Shown here: positions 52,038 to 62,235 of the stretch, piece after piece
Position numbering within the stretch: position 1 is the first letter of the stretch
Layout of the letters: the number at the start of each line of letters is the position of its first letter
Source: Aculops lycopersici
Lineage: Eukaryota > Arthropoda > Arachnida > Trombidiformes > Eriophyidae
Assembly: GCA_015350385.1 (NCBI GenBank)
Contig: WNKI01000001.1
Location: 2,610,751-2,674,750 of the forward strand
DNA length: 64,000 bases
Direction: 5' to 3'
Made by a program: the position numbers and the translations under genes
The notes under the pieces: generated by a model
What the model was told of the DNA's origin: nothing
The model's input: only the letters and a program-made list of their open reading frames with translations
The model's database searches: none

Positions 52038-52259
52038 ATGCCACTTGTAAGCCCCTTCCTCAGGGGCCTTGTGTCAGATCCTCTTCAAATGTTCGCACAC
52101 GCGAGTGATTTGCTGAATGAGCACACGATCTGTTTGTTGATCACATCTCTCCTTGCCGGTGATATATTACTGTTTTATGGTATTATTGTTGTTATTGTTG
52201 TTGCATTTACTGCAGAACTCTTCGTAAAGATCATTGATATTTATTTGTACCAATATTGA
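52038..52259 (+). CDS. Possible membrane-anchor exon of the CGRRF1-like gene
   Basis: This 73-aa frame begins with ATG and contains two adjacent hydrophobic stretches (ICLLITSLLAGDILLFY and GIIVVIVVAFTAEL). CGRRF1 proteins have an N-terminal membrane segment that the following frame (52288 on) lacks. A join from TT|GTACCA (near 52249) to CATCAG|C (near 52308) would keep the frame with a roughly 60-nt intron containing CTAAAC, but that donor is weak. It may instead be a separate tiny protein or a chance frame. Confidence 0.35.
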   Translation: MPLVSPFLRGLVSDPLQMFAHASDLLNEHTICLLITSLLAGDILLFYGIIVVIVVAFTAELFVKIIDIYLYQY

Positions 52260-52287
52260 CCAATCTATTATCAACTAAACCGCAATC

Positions 52288-53178
52288 ATGATGAACGATC
52301 AATTCATCAGCTGCGTCCCAAGCACGATCAGGGTTGAGCAAATGCGAGTCATCAGAAATCTAATCGATGTCAAGATAGAAGATAATCAATTGAACCTAGC
52401 CAACTTCACGGACGGACTAGAGATCCAGGTACGAAGCGAGAAGCCATTTATAGTGAACGCATTTTGGGTTGTCAAGATTCAGGATCTACATAATGAGATT
52501 GGAAAGAGTTGGCAAACTATGCGAGATGAGCTCTGGGACGAGAAGTTTCTCGACAACTCGCTACATAGGACCAAGCCTCAAATTCACCAAGAAAGCAACG
52601 AGTCAGTAAAATGCAAGATACAACCACCTAAACCAATCGACACCTCCCTGATGACTACAACCCCCAGAGATTTTTATCCACTTGTTATTATAGTTACCTG
52701 TCATGAGGAAGAACCAAACCCTCAGGCCACTGATGCAGCAGCTAGTATTCATGTTGTTCACATTAAAGATAGTACTGTACCTTTGAAGTCTCATGTGATG
52801 AAACAATATATCAAGCAAATAGATGGCAAGATACTGGATATTTCCCAATTATATGTCGAGGAATCTCGAGCGTGTTTTATATGCTTCGAAGAGGCGAACC
52901 CACAGGAAGATCTCAAATTGTTTTGCCTACTACCATGCCGACATTCACCCATTTGCTCTGAGTGTATTGGCCGGATTCGAGAGTGCCCCAAGTGTCGATG
53001 TGCAATCGCATCAGTTTTTGATATCAACGCTCCAGCTGCCGGATATGCACCACCTTCTTCAACCAGTTCCATAGACCCAAGTTTGAGGTACCTCTACGAT
53101 GGGGAAGACGACACTAGACAAAGAAGGAGACCAGGCGGGGGATTCCTATCAAACATCAAGTCAATGTTTGGTCTCTGA
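52288..53178 (+). CDS. CGRRF1: CGRRF1-like RING-finger protein (probable E3 ubiquitin ligase)
   Basis: This is a 296-aa frame with a C-terminal C3HC4 RING at about 194-235: CFICFEEANP, LPCRHSPICSECIGRI and ECPKCR. The region before it follows CGRRF1 closely: FYPLVIIVTCHEE, IHVVHIKDSTVPLKSHVMKQYIK and GKILDISQLYV match the vertebrate order YPLV...VIHI.D.T..L...I..QY...G...DL..L. The earlier half (GLEIQVRSEKPFIVNAFWVV) also fits. CGRRF1 is a membrane-linked E3 implicated in growth control and receptor turnover. The first Met leaves no membrane segment; see the upstream frame. MGRN1/RNF157 was considered, but its RING and lack of the middle domain fit less well. A basic/Gly tail follows the RING. 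BCKDHA starts 300 bp downstream on the same strand. Confidence 0.78.
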   Translation: MMNDQFISCVPSTIRVEQMRVIRNLIDVKIEDNQLNLANFTDGLEIQVRSEKPFIVNAFWVVKIQDLHNEIGKSWQTMRDELWDEKFLDNSLHRTKPQIHQESNESVKCKIQPPKPIDTSLMTTTPRDFYPLVIIVTCHEEEPNPQATDAAASIHVVHIKDSTVPLKSHVMKQYIKQIDGKILDISQLYVEESRACFICFEEANPQEDLKLFCLLPCRHSPICSECIGRIRECPKCRCAIASVFDINAPAAGYAPPSSTSSIDPSLRYLYDGEDDTRQRRRPGGGFLSNIKSMFGL

Positions 53179-53478
53179 GCAAGCATATACTTCACAATGC
53201 ATTTCTTGTAGATATCATATCATCATTCAAGTTTTCCTAGAGAGGAATATTAAACCAAATCGGAATAGATCTAGACGCTGTGATAAAGTCGCCAGCGACT
53301 GGCAACAAAAAGAGTCTAGATTAACCGTTTTGATAGCGTATCAACACTTGTCACCCTCGTAGCACCGACCACAATGGCGAATGCTTCTTGAGGCAATAAG
53401 ATTGTTTTATTGCTTTGTAGCAGGTTTGCTTGCATTTATACAAATGACCTACACTAATTTAATTAGTATCATTTAAGG

Positions 53479-54876
53479 ATGTCGACAACAGGTGCAACTC
53501 GTGTAACTGGCAAATTGTTAGCCAATATTTGGTCCCAACATTCGAAGCTCAGTCCAAAGAGTAGTGTACAGCAAATAATTGATTTGAATGGTGGAACTAA
53601 ACGATGCCTCAGTACAGCAAATAATGATATTCTAAACCAACAATATCAAACAGCCAATAATTTGCAACCACGGAATGTAGAAACTAGCGATAAATCTGCA
53701 TCGAGTAGACCTATCACAAATAAGTTGCAATTCATCGAACCAGCTCAGAATGGAATTGCACCCTCTTACCGGGTACTAAATCATGACGGAAGCTTATCTG
53801 GCGAGTTAGATCCAAGCCTGACACCCGAGAAGATACTTGAGATTTACCATGGTATGATCACATTAAACACCATGGATAAGATCATGTTTGACAGTCAACG
53901 TCAAGGTAGGATTTCATTTTACATGACAAGCTTTGGCGAGGAAGCGACACAATTTGGTTCAGCTAGCGCTCTCAAGCCGGAGGATTGGGTCTTTGCCCAA
54001 TATCGAGAGGCTGGAGTTTTGATCTACAGGAAGATGGCATTGAAACTGATGATGGCTCAATGTTACGGAAACAAGGAGGATCTTGGCAAGGGTCGCCAGA
54101 TGCCTATACACTATGGAAATCGAGATTTGAACTTTGTAACCATCAGCTCAACTTTAACCACCCAACTACCTCAGGCTGCTGGATCAGCTTATGCTTTTAA
54201 GCGTGATGGTAGTGGTAGAATTGTGATGTGTTACTTTGGAGAGGGTGCCTCAAGTGAGGGTGATGCCCATGCTGCAATGAACTTTGCGGCAACTCTCGAT
54301 TGTCCAGTAACATTCTTTTGCCGAAACAATGGGTACGCGATCTCAACTCCAGCAAATGAGCAGTTTAAGAGTGACGGAGTTGTAACTAGGGCTCTGGGCT
54401 ATGGTATGGGTGCCATCCGAGTCGACGGAAATGATTTGTTTGCAGTATACGAAGCCACGAAGGCAGCCAGAGAGATTTGCTCCCGAGAGTCCAGACCAAT
54501 TTTGATAGAGGCTATGACTTATCGTGTTGGCCACCACTCGACTTCGGATGATTCCACTGCCTACAGGAGTGTTGAGGAGATTCGTAGTCATGAACATGGA
54601 GATAACCCCATGAACAGGGTCTACAGGTACCTAGAATCGATCGGACTTTGGAGCGAGGCCCAGGAAAAGGAGGCAAGAGCTGAGGCTAGAACAAGAGTCA
54701 TAGAAGCCTTCAATTGGGCGGAGAAGATCAAGAAGCTACCGATTGCTAGTATGTTTGACGATGTCTACGACGAGTTACCTGCGCACCTGAGAAGACAGCG
54801 TGACGAGCTTGAGGAACACCTGAAGGAGTATGGTCAACATTATCCAATCAATGAATATGAGAGCAACAGCAGCTAG
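53479..54876 (+). CDS. BCKDHA: Branched-chain 2-oxoacid dehydrogenase E1 alpha subunit
   Basis: This is a 465-aa single-exon protein. It is the thiamine-diphosphate-dependent decarboxylating subunit of the mitochondrial complex that oxidises the oxoacids of valine, leucine and isoleucine. Residues 1-100 are a Ser/Asn/Lys/Arg-rich mitochondrial presequence region. The core has GRQMPIHYG, ISSTLTTQLPQAAGSAYA, the cofactor motif FGEGASSEGDAHAAMNFAATLDCP ending in FFCRNNGYAISTP (split by a few residues), and IRVDGNDLFAVY. YRVGHHSTSDDSTAYRSVEE is the phosphorylation loop, whose first serine is the site used by the BCKD kinase. All catalytic segments are intact and the length is near the usual 445-480. 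AATAAA at 54949-54954 is its likely poly(A) signal. Confidence 0.97.
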   Translation: MSTTGATRVTGKLLANIWSQHSKLSPKSSVQQIIDLNGGTKRCLSTANNDILNQQYQTANNLQPRNVETSDKSASSRPITNKLQFIEPAQNGIAPSYRVLNHDGSLSGELDPSLTPEKILEIYHGMITLNTMDKIMFDSQRQGRISFYMTSFGEEATQFGSASALKPEDWVFAQYREAGVLIYRKMALKLMMAQCYGNKEDLGKGRQMPIHYGNRDLNFVTISSTLTTQLPQAAGSAYAFKRDGSGRIVMCYFGEGASSEGDAHAAMNFAATLDCPVTFFCRNNGYAISTPANEQFKSDGVVTRALGYGMGAIRVDGNDLFAVYEATKAAREICSRESRPILIEAMTYRVGHHSTSDDSTAYRSVEEIRSHEHGDNPMNRVYRYLESIGLWSEAQEKEARAEARTRVIEAFNWAEKIKKLPIASMFDDVYDELPAHLRRQRDELEEHLKEYGQHYPINEYESNSS

Positions 54877-54948
54877 AGTGACTATTGAGGGATGGAACTT
54901 GTGGAGCACGCGAAGCGCGTCATTCAGTGACTTGTTCTTCTGTAGCAA

Positions 54949-54954
54949 AATAAA
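54949..54954 (+). terminator. Poly(A) signal AATAAA after BCKDHA
   Basis: AATAAA lies 73 bp after the BCKDHA stop and only about 110 bp before the BORCS5 start codon. Confidence 0.6.
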
Positions 54955-55064
54955 ATGTAAACAAATCTCAACATGAGCTGTCAATTCTAAAACTCTATCC
55001 CAATATTTTCGTCAGTTCATTCCATGACTCCATAATATATGAATATTCACAATAACTACACATT

Positions 55065-55568
55065 ATGGGATCCAACCAGTCCAGTACAGAGCAAGAGCCA
55101 ATCGATGAGCATGGTATTTTGGTTGTAAACCCGAGTCCTAATCAAGATCAAAGTGATCAGAGGATCTCTTTGCCGCCTCGAGTTCCGCCAATTCTATCTA
55201 TTGAAGGACATGCCATAGACTTGAAGCGGCATAAAGCTACCTATCAGTTGGACCCACAACCTTGGATTGATGTTGTCTCGATGATAAACGAATTTGCAAT
55301 ATCCCGTAGCGAATTGGTGACCACGAGACAAAATCATCTCCAAGAGAAGATTATCAGGATGGACGCGCATATACAGAAATTTACCGAATCATATGTTAAT
55401 GATAAACATAAAGCTCTTGCCAGAATGAACGATGATTGTAGAAAAGTAGACGAAATGAACAAACTGCTTGATAAATGCACGATTCAAAGTGAACTCTGTG
55501 TCGGGATGCTCAACAAACTTAACTTTCTGCTACCTGCCGGGCACAAATTGGAAGATTTGGAGGCTTAG
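55065..55568 (+). CDS. BORCS5: BORC complex subunit 5 (myrlysin)
   Basis: This is a 167-aa protein. It opens MGSNQSSTEQE, an N-myristoylation signal (Gly2), exactly as in BORCS5, whose lipid anchors the BORC complex to lysosomes so that ARL8 and kinesin can move them outward. The helical core matches the family: PWIDVVSMINEF, NHLQEKIIRMDAHIQKF, MNDDCRKVDEMNKLL and MLNKLNFLLPAGHKLEDLEA. The length is a little below the vertebrate 196. AATAAA at 55591-55596 follows the stop. It lies 188 bp after BCKDHA on the same strand. Another BLOC-1-type subunit is unlikely given the myristoyl start and the LLPAG ending. Confidence 0.88.
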   Translation: MGSNQSSTEQEPIDEHGILVVNPSPNQDQSDQRISLPPRVPPILSIEGHAIDLKRHKATYQLDPQPWIDVVSMINEFAISRSELVTTRQNHLQEKIIRMDAHIQKFTESYVNDKHKALARMNDDCRKVDEMNKLLDKCTIQSELCVGMLNKLNFLLPAGHKLEDLEA

Positions 55569-56924
55569 CTCTTCAACTCATTGGCACATGAATAAATAGT
55601 CACTATGATGATAATCATGATCAACCTTGTCATTCTCTCCGATCAAGTATTTAACTTGAGGTTGTTGTAGCTCGGAATTATCTTGGTCCTCTCGTAGCCA
55701 ACCATCTTTTGACTCCAAGTAAGTTGATTCACGAGCAAACTGAAGGAATCTCGCCACCATCTGACCTTTTGACTTGGTAAACGACAAGGAACCCCAGGAC
55801 ATGAAATCTCGATACTAATCCTCACCACTCGAAACCAGTCGACAACAAGACTGGCAACCTATTCGACTGCAATACGAGTGGGGGAAGCCATGGAGGCTCG
55901 CTATGAGTTTTGCCCATCCAGATGCAGTTTCGATCTTGATCTTCAATCACAGATCGAAACTAAGTTCGAATATGAGTTTCGGGTTGCATACTTGGTGCTC
56001 AGAGAAGAGGCTATAAGACTTGAAGTTGATGTTATCCACTGAGGACTGGACGGTATAATATTATGAATGAGGATGACGAGTGATGAAACCTGTAACTGGA
56101 TCAATGGTCGCGTAATCAAACAAACAAGGAAAGGTATTTCAAATGGTTGCCAGTCTTTTATAGTCTTGTGGTGTTGCTGTAGAAATGGTAGACATGGTAC
56201 TGTGATAATCATGCCACGAGAGTTCATTCAATGGCACTAACTTTCGGTGCGAATTCAACACCATTGAGAAATAGCGCAGAAGCAGCATGTATTATGTTGA
56301 ATGTAAGCAAGCACAAGGCTCTTTGGCCTCACCGAAGGCTCCCTTTCTCTTAGGCTTATGCTACTGCTGTCGTAATAGCCGAATCGGGCGACGCTAGCAC
56401 AACAACAAAGACGAAGCCACCACCTGGAATATCACTGTGTTTTGAACTGAAATTCCTGGCTCAAGTGGTATACCGATTCCTATTACAAGTTAAATAATAT
56501 TATAAACAACCGAAATCTCAAGTCCGAATTCAGGTACCCGATAAACTTGAAAAATTTGCGAATTCGCAGCAGTAATAGCGGCAATAGATGAAGGTGAAAG
56601 TATAAGAATGAACTATTATTGAATGTCTCGGAAATTTGCGGGAGCAAATGTACTTAAGTTTTAAATTCATGACCAATTGGTATATTAGTGTAATAATTTT
56701 ATCTTAATTTTAAAAACCCAGACAACCTTGAACCTAGAATCTCGAGCACTTGGTGTGAATTGGTAACGGTCTGATCAGATGCTGACACCTGTGTTTTTCT
56801 CTATATTGAATCTCGCAACTAAACTTATCTATCCTCTAGTCATTGAAGGCAAATAAAGCATCAAAACAACCCACTGCATTATCTTTATAACTCATACGTT
56901 TGAGAAAGAGTGTAACAAGGCAAC
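55569..56924. other. Intergenic region
   Basis: These 1.36 kb lie between BORCS5 and the 988-aa gene. Only short frames with no recognisable domain are present, and the last 200 bp should hold the promoter of the next gene. Confidence 0.5.
55591..55596 (+). terminator. Poly(A) signal AATAAA after BORCS5
   Basis: AATAAA lies 23 bp after the BORCS5 stop codon. Confidence 0.6.
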
Positions 56925-59891
56925 ATGAACAAATTTAATAACAAAGGCAACAAGAAGACCTGTGAATCCACAGTAGGTTCAACGAACTCACCACAACTCA
57001 AGTTCACCATGAATCCGACACCAACTTTAGGCTCTCGACAATCTAACAATGCAAGTCGACAGTCACAAATCAAGCTAGCAAGTCACACGGGTATGATGAG
57101 CTCCTCGGCACCATTGGCACCAGCATCTACATCGTCGACGGTACCATCAGTTTCAATAAATACTACAAAATCTAAGGCAACAAATCATTTTCAACAGCAT
57201 TTACAACTCATCAATGCTCCCACAAGTTTGGCAAATTTAGCTCAATTTGGCAGTGGAATTACTCTGGTACCAGTTGGTACATTAGGATCGGGTGCTAGTA
57301 CAGTGGATGATGATGTCATTATCGATAGTGTCGTCAAACCGAAGCAACACAATACTCTCAACGGTAAACCAAATATATCATTTAGCTCTGGAATGATGAG
57401 CAATAGCAGTCAGGATAGAATGGGCAGTAGCAAGAATGGATGTGCTAGTGGTATCGACAATAACATATCTTTCAATTATGTTTCAACGCAACCTAAGCCA
57501 CTAGCGAATGGCAGTGGTGGCAACGCTAGAAGCCTGTCCACCAAACACTCGTCAAATAGTCGACAAAAATCACTTGCAAATTTGGCTGCAAATATGCCAT
57601 CAATTCAAATAATCAATGCTCGTTCGCCTACAACCACAACAACAACAACTGACGAAATGACTATTTGGCATACCCAGGGTGACTCAGTGACAAATCGGGT
57701 GTTCAACGGTAACCATAAAGGTACGGGCAAAAAGGGTCGCAATGCCAAGAAAGGTGGCAAACAAAAGTCTGTTAATACTTTTAATGACGACCTACCGCAA
57801 TATGACGACATACCACCGCCTCCGGTCTTGGATAACGCACCCATTTTCGACGATCTAGAGGATTACAGTCAGCCTATAGTTCAGCCGATAGATACAAACC
57901 TTCAAATAGAAGCTAGTTCAGATTCACCCATTATTACAATCGGTTCAGCGGAAGATGCAAACAATGGAACCTTCAACGACATCAGTTTACTTAAGTTGAT
58001 GGCGATACTAAATAACCCTGCAATCACAATCACGCCGGTGGATCCAAATAAGTCTGCGGCATCTAGCGCAAGTAACCCAAGTTCAAGTCAACCCCAATCA
58101 TCTAACAATTTGGCAGGATTCCAACAACTCGTAACCCTGAAGATGTCGGCCAACTCTAAGGCTACCGTCTCGGACCATCAGGATAACTCTTGTGGTACAT
58201 CCGTACAACCAAATGTGGGAACTCCATCAAGGAATGGGCCTATGCTAAGTTCTATTGGACACGGTCAGTTTGCTGCACCCAATAGGCAGGAGGCCCAGAC
58301 AAATTGGTCTGATTTTATACTGGGAGGCTCTGTTAACAACCAATCAGCAACTCTATCTTGGGTTAACTCAACTCAGGCTAACATGATTCCAGATGAACCA
58401 AATGATTTACAATTTGATAATCTAGACGCTACAAATCTCTCGGCATCTGTCAGAGACTATGTGATGCAACATCAACCTTCAACTGATGACCAGCCACCGA
58501 CTGTCTCAATTCAGTTGTTGAAACATATAGCCGACCAAAACAAAGATAATAGTTGGGATTCATCTATTGTCGACAAGTCAATTTTGGAACCTGAATGCAT
58601 CCTCAAAGTACCGAGAAGAATCTTTGACTTTGGCAAAGGAGTGACCATACCGGTAGCGGAGAAACTTGTATCGATTCAAGAGATTCCTCCTAAGCAATCT
58701 AAGCCACAACTTAAGACATCCAAGAAACGTTTATTCATTCCAAGACGTGAGTCTGAGCAATCCAAAATTAAGATGCGATGTCTGGGACCAGAAGCATTTC
58801 TAAAACCCATTATTGTAGAAGATGGACCTGTAATGGAAAAATTTCTCAGCCAACGGCATCGTATATTGCACAGCATGTCAACTGATTCCAAGGTAGAAGA
58901 CCTCGACCAAAATAATCCATCTGTAGATCCAGATGAGATTTTTGTAAACCGCTCCAAGAGAGTTATGTCTAAGATTGACACTATGCTAGAGAGAAAGAAG
59001 AGACGAAGATTCGAGCGAATCAGTAGTAGAGAGGCACCGACAAGTAAAACTCTCGAAGAGTTATGTGACGACTCGGATGCCGAATGGTCTGATGATCCAG
59101 ATGCATGCAAGACTAAAAACATCCTTATTGAAACTCAACTACCATTAGATGAACAGGTTAGTCAAAGGAAGAAGGACTATCTATCTAGTGTAGGACTAGT
59201 TACTCTAGAGGATGCCAATAAGATCGAAGTGGAAACTATAAAACGTAAACTTGACAGAACCTCTGCCTTGGGGGTAGCCGATAGATTTGCTGAGCCAGAT
59301 GAGGACATCAAACGATTTGCTAGTGCAATTTACAAGACTGGTGGAACTGATATACAAATGAGGATTGAATCCAATATCAAACGCAATGAGTTACCCTTCA
59401 TTGAGGGACTGAATAGAAACACGAGCCGAGTAAAGATGACTTACATGAGCATCCTAGGATTAGAGAAACGTTCCAAACGGACAACATTGTACAAGATCAA
59501 ACCAACCTCTAACGAGAGCACCCAACAGATTAATTCACAACCTAAGCCAATAATTGATCTCAAACAAGAGCCTGTGAACTTACCGGTTGCGGCCGTCGAA
59601 AAACAGCAGAACGAACCACAATCACATCAACAACAACAACCCAATCTGACGAGTTTGCAAACATCTCAGCGTCAAACTCAACCTAAATTATCAAGAACCA
59701 AAGATCAAGCTAAGCATCAACACCTGCAACAAGCCATAATCACGAACGCTATCCTCAATAACCTAGCTAATGGTGGTGGTGGTCAGTCATTGCAAGAAAG
59801 TAAATCAGGATTTAGTAGTTGTCGTGAAGCTATCGTGGCACCACCGAAGAAGGACGAGTACATGAAGTCTCTAGGTCTCATGGCTTCGTGA
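56925..59891 (+). CDS. Nuclear-type protein of unknown function with a thrice-repeated K-x-x-Y-[LM]-x-x-[VL]-G-L motif
   Basis: This is a 988-aa single-exon frame I do not recognise. Residues 1-540 are Ser/Asn/Thr/Gln-rich and look disordered, with a Lys/Gly-rich basic patch (GTGKKGRNAKKGGKQK). Residues about 545-900 are more conserved-looking, with ILKVPRRIFDFGKGV, KKRLFIPRR, a bipartite-like basic stretch ERKKRRRFERI, an acidic DDSDAEWSDDPD, and ALGVADRFAEPDEDI. Three short related motifs occur: KKDYLSSVGL, KMTYMSILGL and KDEYMKSLGL, the last four residues from the C-terminus. The basic clusters and acidic/disordered layout suggest a chromatin or transcription co-factor, by inference. It converges on the zinc transporter, with 275 bp between the stop codons. 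Confidence 0.65.
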   Translation: MNKFNNKGNKKTCESTVGSTNSPQLKFTMNPTPTLGSRQSNNASRQSQIKLASHTGMMSSSAPLAPASTSSTVPSVSINTTKSKATNHFQQHLQLINAPTSLANLAQFGSGITLVPVGTLGSGASTVDDDVIIDSVVKPKQHNTLNGKPNISFSSGMMSNSSQDRMGSSKNGCASGIDNNISFNYVSTQPKPLANGSGGNARSLSTKHSSNSRQKSLANLAANMPSIQIINARSPTTTTTTTDEMTIWHTQGDSVTNRVFNGNHKGTGKKGRNAKKGGKQKSVNTFNDDLPQYDDIPPPPVLDNAPIFDDLEDYSQPIVQPIDTNLQIEASSDSPIITIGSAEDANNGTFNDISLLKLMAILNNPAITITPVDPNKSAASSASNPSSSQPQSSNNLAGFQQLVTLKMSANSKATVSDHQDNSCGTSVQPNVGTPSRNGPMLSSIGHGQFAAPNRQEAQTNWSDFILGGSVNNQSATLSWVNSTQANMIPDEPNDLQFDNLDATNLSASVRDYVMQHQPSTDDQPPTVSIQLLKHIADQNKDNSWDSSIVDKSILEPECILKVPRRIFDFGKGVTIPVAEKLVSIQEIPPKQSKPQLKTSKKRLFIPRRESEQSKIKMRCLGPEAFLKPIIVEDGPVMEKFLSQRHRILHSMSTDSKVEDLDQNNPSVDPDEIFVNRSKRVMSKIDTMLERKKRRRFERISSREAPTSKTLEELCDDSDAEWSDDPDACKTKNILIETQLPLDEQVSQRKKDYLSSVGLVTLEDANKIEVETIKRKLDRTSALGVADRFAEPDEDIKRFASAIYKTGGTDIQMRIESNIKRNELPFIEGLNRNTSRVKMTYMSILGLEKRSKRTTLYKIKPTSNESTQQINSQPKPIIDLKQEPVNLPVAAVEKQQNEPQSHQQQQPNLTSLQTSQRQTQPKLSRTKDQAKHQHLQQAIITNAILNNLANGGGGQSLQESKSGFSSCREAIVAPPKKDEYMKSLGLMAS

Positions 59892-60166
59892 AGATGGATA
59901 GAATTGAATTTAATGGCACTCTTGTCCACCGCAATGGATCCTATTGAGCAGCAAGTGTATTTTGCGATGAAATTTCGAGAACGGCCCCAGAATACCTATA
60001 TGCTGGGGCGAAAAACCGAGTATTGGATATCACATAACACACAGGATCGCTTTTTAGTTATTTAGATAAAAATGTAAACACTTATATACACAAAATCCTA
60101 ATCTATCTATCTTACTATATCACACTAGAAACCTCATTGAGGCGTATCCCTGGGTTAGAACTTTGG

Positions 60167-61597
60167 TCAGCTCTGGTCAGATGGTGTGGGTTGAGTTGGA
60201 TCTCTTGTGGGTGAATTGATAGTCACATCCTCGTCTTGGCAGTGTTCGCAATCTTTCATATCCTCCTTGTACTCCTCGACTTGAATTGTGACCTCAAAAA
60301 AGTTGTAATCCGACTTGAGAGTGTCAATGGCCAACTTAAGAGCTTGTGAGGGAGTCTTAGTATTGTCGATAACTAAATGCGTTGAGCAGGCTATTTTGTC
60401 TAACGAAAGTGACCAAATACGAAGGTTGTGGACCCTAATAACTGCAGGTAACTCTTGTAGTCGCTCGCGGACTTCAATGAAATTGATACCATCTGGTATA
60501 CCCTCCATTAGAACATTTGTTGCATCACGAATAATTGTAATCGTGGTGACCAAAACTATGAAAGAGAATATGAAGGTGCAAATTGGGTCAACAATTGCAT
60601 AGCTTGGTTCGAAGTATATCACCAAAGCGGCAATAAGAACGCCGATACTCTGTAGGAAATCACCAATCACATGTATTAAAGCGGCTCTAACGTTGATATT
60701 ACCTTTTCCGCGACCTCGACCTTTGTCATGCGAGTTGGTGCTAGACTTTTTGGGTGCTATCGCCAGCGTTGAAGTTTCCGTTTTCTCTTGGCTCTTGTCG
60801 AGTTCAGATTGTGAGTTTCGCGTCGGTGGCAAACCCAAAGTTTTGATGTCGATCTTGACTGACTCTTGCCTGTCGCTTTTTTCAATATCTTCGTCAAGAT
60901 CGTGGTCGTGATCATGGTCGTGGTCGTGGTCGTGGTTGTGATCGTGATGAGCATGAGCATGCCCGTGACTATGGAACCCATGCGAGTGGCCGTGGCCATC
61001 GACACTCAATGCGATTGCCATGATAATATTGACCAACAAGCCAGCGCCCGCCGTGATAACCATAACCACGCTATCAATTTCAAACTCGTTGGTTCTCAAT
61101 CTATCGATTGCCATGTAGACTAGGAATCCAGTGACCATCCAAATCATCAAAACTGACACTAGAGCGCCAATAACTTCAGCCCGATACCAACCAAAGCTCA
61201 TCTTCCGGCTGGCTGGCCGCGAGGAGAGCCAAATTGCGAATAAACTTATCATAAAGCTCGCAAAGTCGGTCAATAGGTGAGCGGCGTCCGTTGCAATGGC
61301 CAAACTGTTTGATAGAACACCGCCAACAATTTCGCCAATCATGAATATGAGACAAATGATACTTGCGGCAATGAGGCGGCGCCTGGCGCTCTTGTCGACA
61401 TGAGGTGTTTTGTTTTCATCGTTTTGCACATGACAGTGTGAATAGATTCGCTTCCGCTTTCTCAACTCTGATTCATTAGACTTCCATTGGTTGGCACTTA
61501 GATTTCCTCCACTTTCACTTTGATTTGACTGACTGGCCACCGCTGTTGTCTCCACTACAATATCCTTTCTATCGTTGTCGTCGAGAGTTCCATACAT
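60167..61597 (-). CDS. SLC30A2: ZnT2/3/4/8-type zinc transporter (SLC30 family)
   Basis: This is a 476-aa cation-diffusion-facilitator protein that exchanges zinc for protons and loads zinc into vesicles. It has six membrane helices. Helix 2 carries DAAHLLTD (His107, Asp111) and helix 5 carries HVIGDFLQS (His309, Asp313), the His-Asp zinc site of ZnT2/3/4/8. The N-terminal cytosolic HCH motif (residues 54-56) is diagnostic of that subgroup. A His-rich loop (about 202-233, repeated HD/HG) lies between helices 4 and 5 as expected. An unusually long 60-residue polar linker follows it. The C-terminal cytoplasmic domain (VIRVHNLRIWSLSLDKIACSTHLVI) is complete and ends near CEHCQ. Which vertebrate member it equals cannot be decided. 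Confidence 0.93.
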   Translation of the reverse strand: MYGTLDDNDRKDIVVETTAVASQSNQSESGGNLSANQWKSNESELRKRKRIYSHCHVQNDENKTPHVDKSARRRLIAASIICLIFMIGEIVGGVLSNSLAIATDAAHLLTDFASFMISLFAIWLSSRPASRKMSFGWYRAEVIGALVSVLMIWMVTGFLVYMAIDRLRTNEFEIDSVVMVITAGAGLLVNIIMAIALSVDGHGHSHGFHSHGHAHAHHDHNHDHDHDHDHDHDLDEDIEKSDRQESVKIDIKTLGLPPTRNSQSELDKSQEKTETSTLAIAPKKSSTNSHDKGRGRGKGNINVRAALIHVIGDFLQSIGVLIAALVIYFEPSYAIVDPICTFIFSFIVLVTTITIIRDATNVLMEGIPDGINFIEVRERLQELPAVIRVHNLRIWSLSLDKIACSTHLVIDNTKTPSQALKLAIDTLKSDYNFFEVTIQVEEYKEDMKDCEHCQDEDVTINSPTRDPTQPTPSDQS

Positions 61598-62235
61598 GAT
61601 GTTGAGTTTGTCTTGTATTCTGGTTTATGGTATAGATTATTTAACTGGCGGGTTTTAGTTTATAATAATAAAATTCCCAACTTGTAGATGTTTAAAATGA
61701 AGAATTAAGATTAAGTTGTGTCATTAATATATTAGTGCAAATCTATCCCTAACTTGCACAACCGAGATTCGCGCGATGACGCAATTCAAATCAAGTTCCT
61801 CGATTCTAGTAGATAGATTGCAATATTAGCAATAAAAACTCTCTGCAAGCTTCTCGCATCCAAGAGACGCATAGATGGAAATAAATGTAATTTAGTCAAG
61901 TCATTAAGACAACAATGACATTTATTGTTGCTTTCTTGGTCTCTATCTTGATTTTCGGTTTCAACTTCGCCGCTTTTGTCTATCGAGTTGAACTCTCCAT
62001 CCAGTCAAGCTTCTCTTGCTGCGTGGTTCGCGCTGGAGATCGGACAAAAATGATAAACTTTTCATAAGCCATCCAATTCAATTGGCAAGCTCTCATGTGG
62101 CGCTTCCCTGCTTTGGTTGCCGACAACAACAACTATAAAGCTTCACTAAATGTAGCCATTCTCATGCAAAATCTGCAGGCGAATTGAGGAAAAGACAAAG
62201 GCGGACACTTGTTGCTCTCTCGCTCTCTTTTGAGC

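Noticed and set aside
51994..52060. tRNA-like A box (TAGCCGAGTGG)
   Set aside because: No B box, anticodon arm or acceptor pairing could be assembled. It may be a chance match or a very old SINE piece.
52288..53178. MGRN1/RNF157 identity for the RING protein
   Set aside because: The region before the RING follows CGRRF1 in order and wording, and the MGRN1-type RING sequence and long C-terminal tail are absent.
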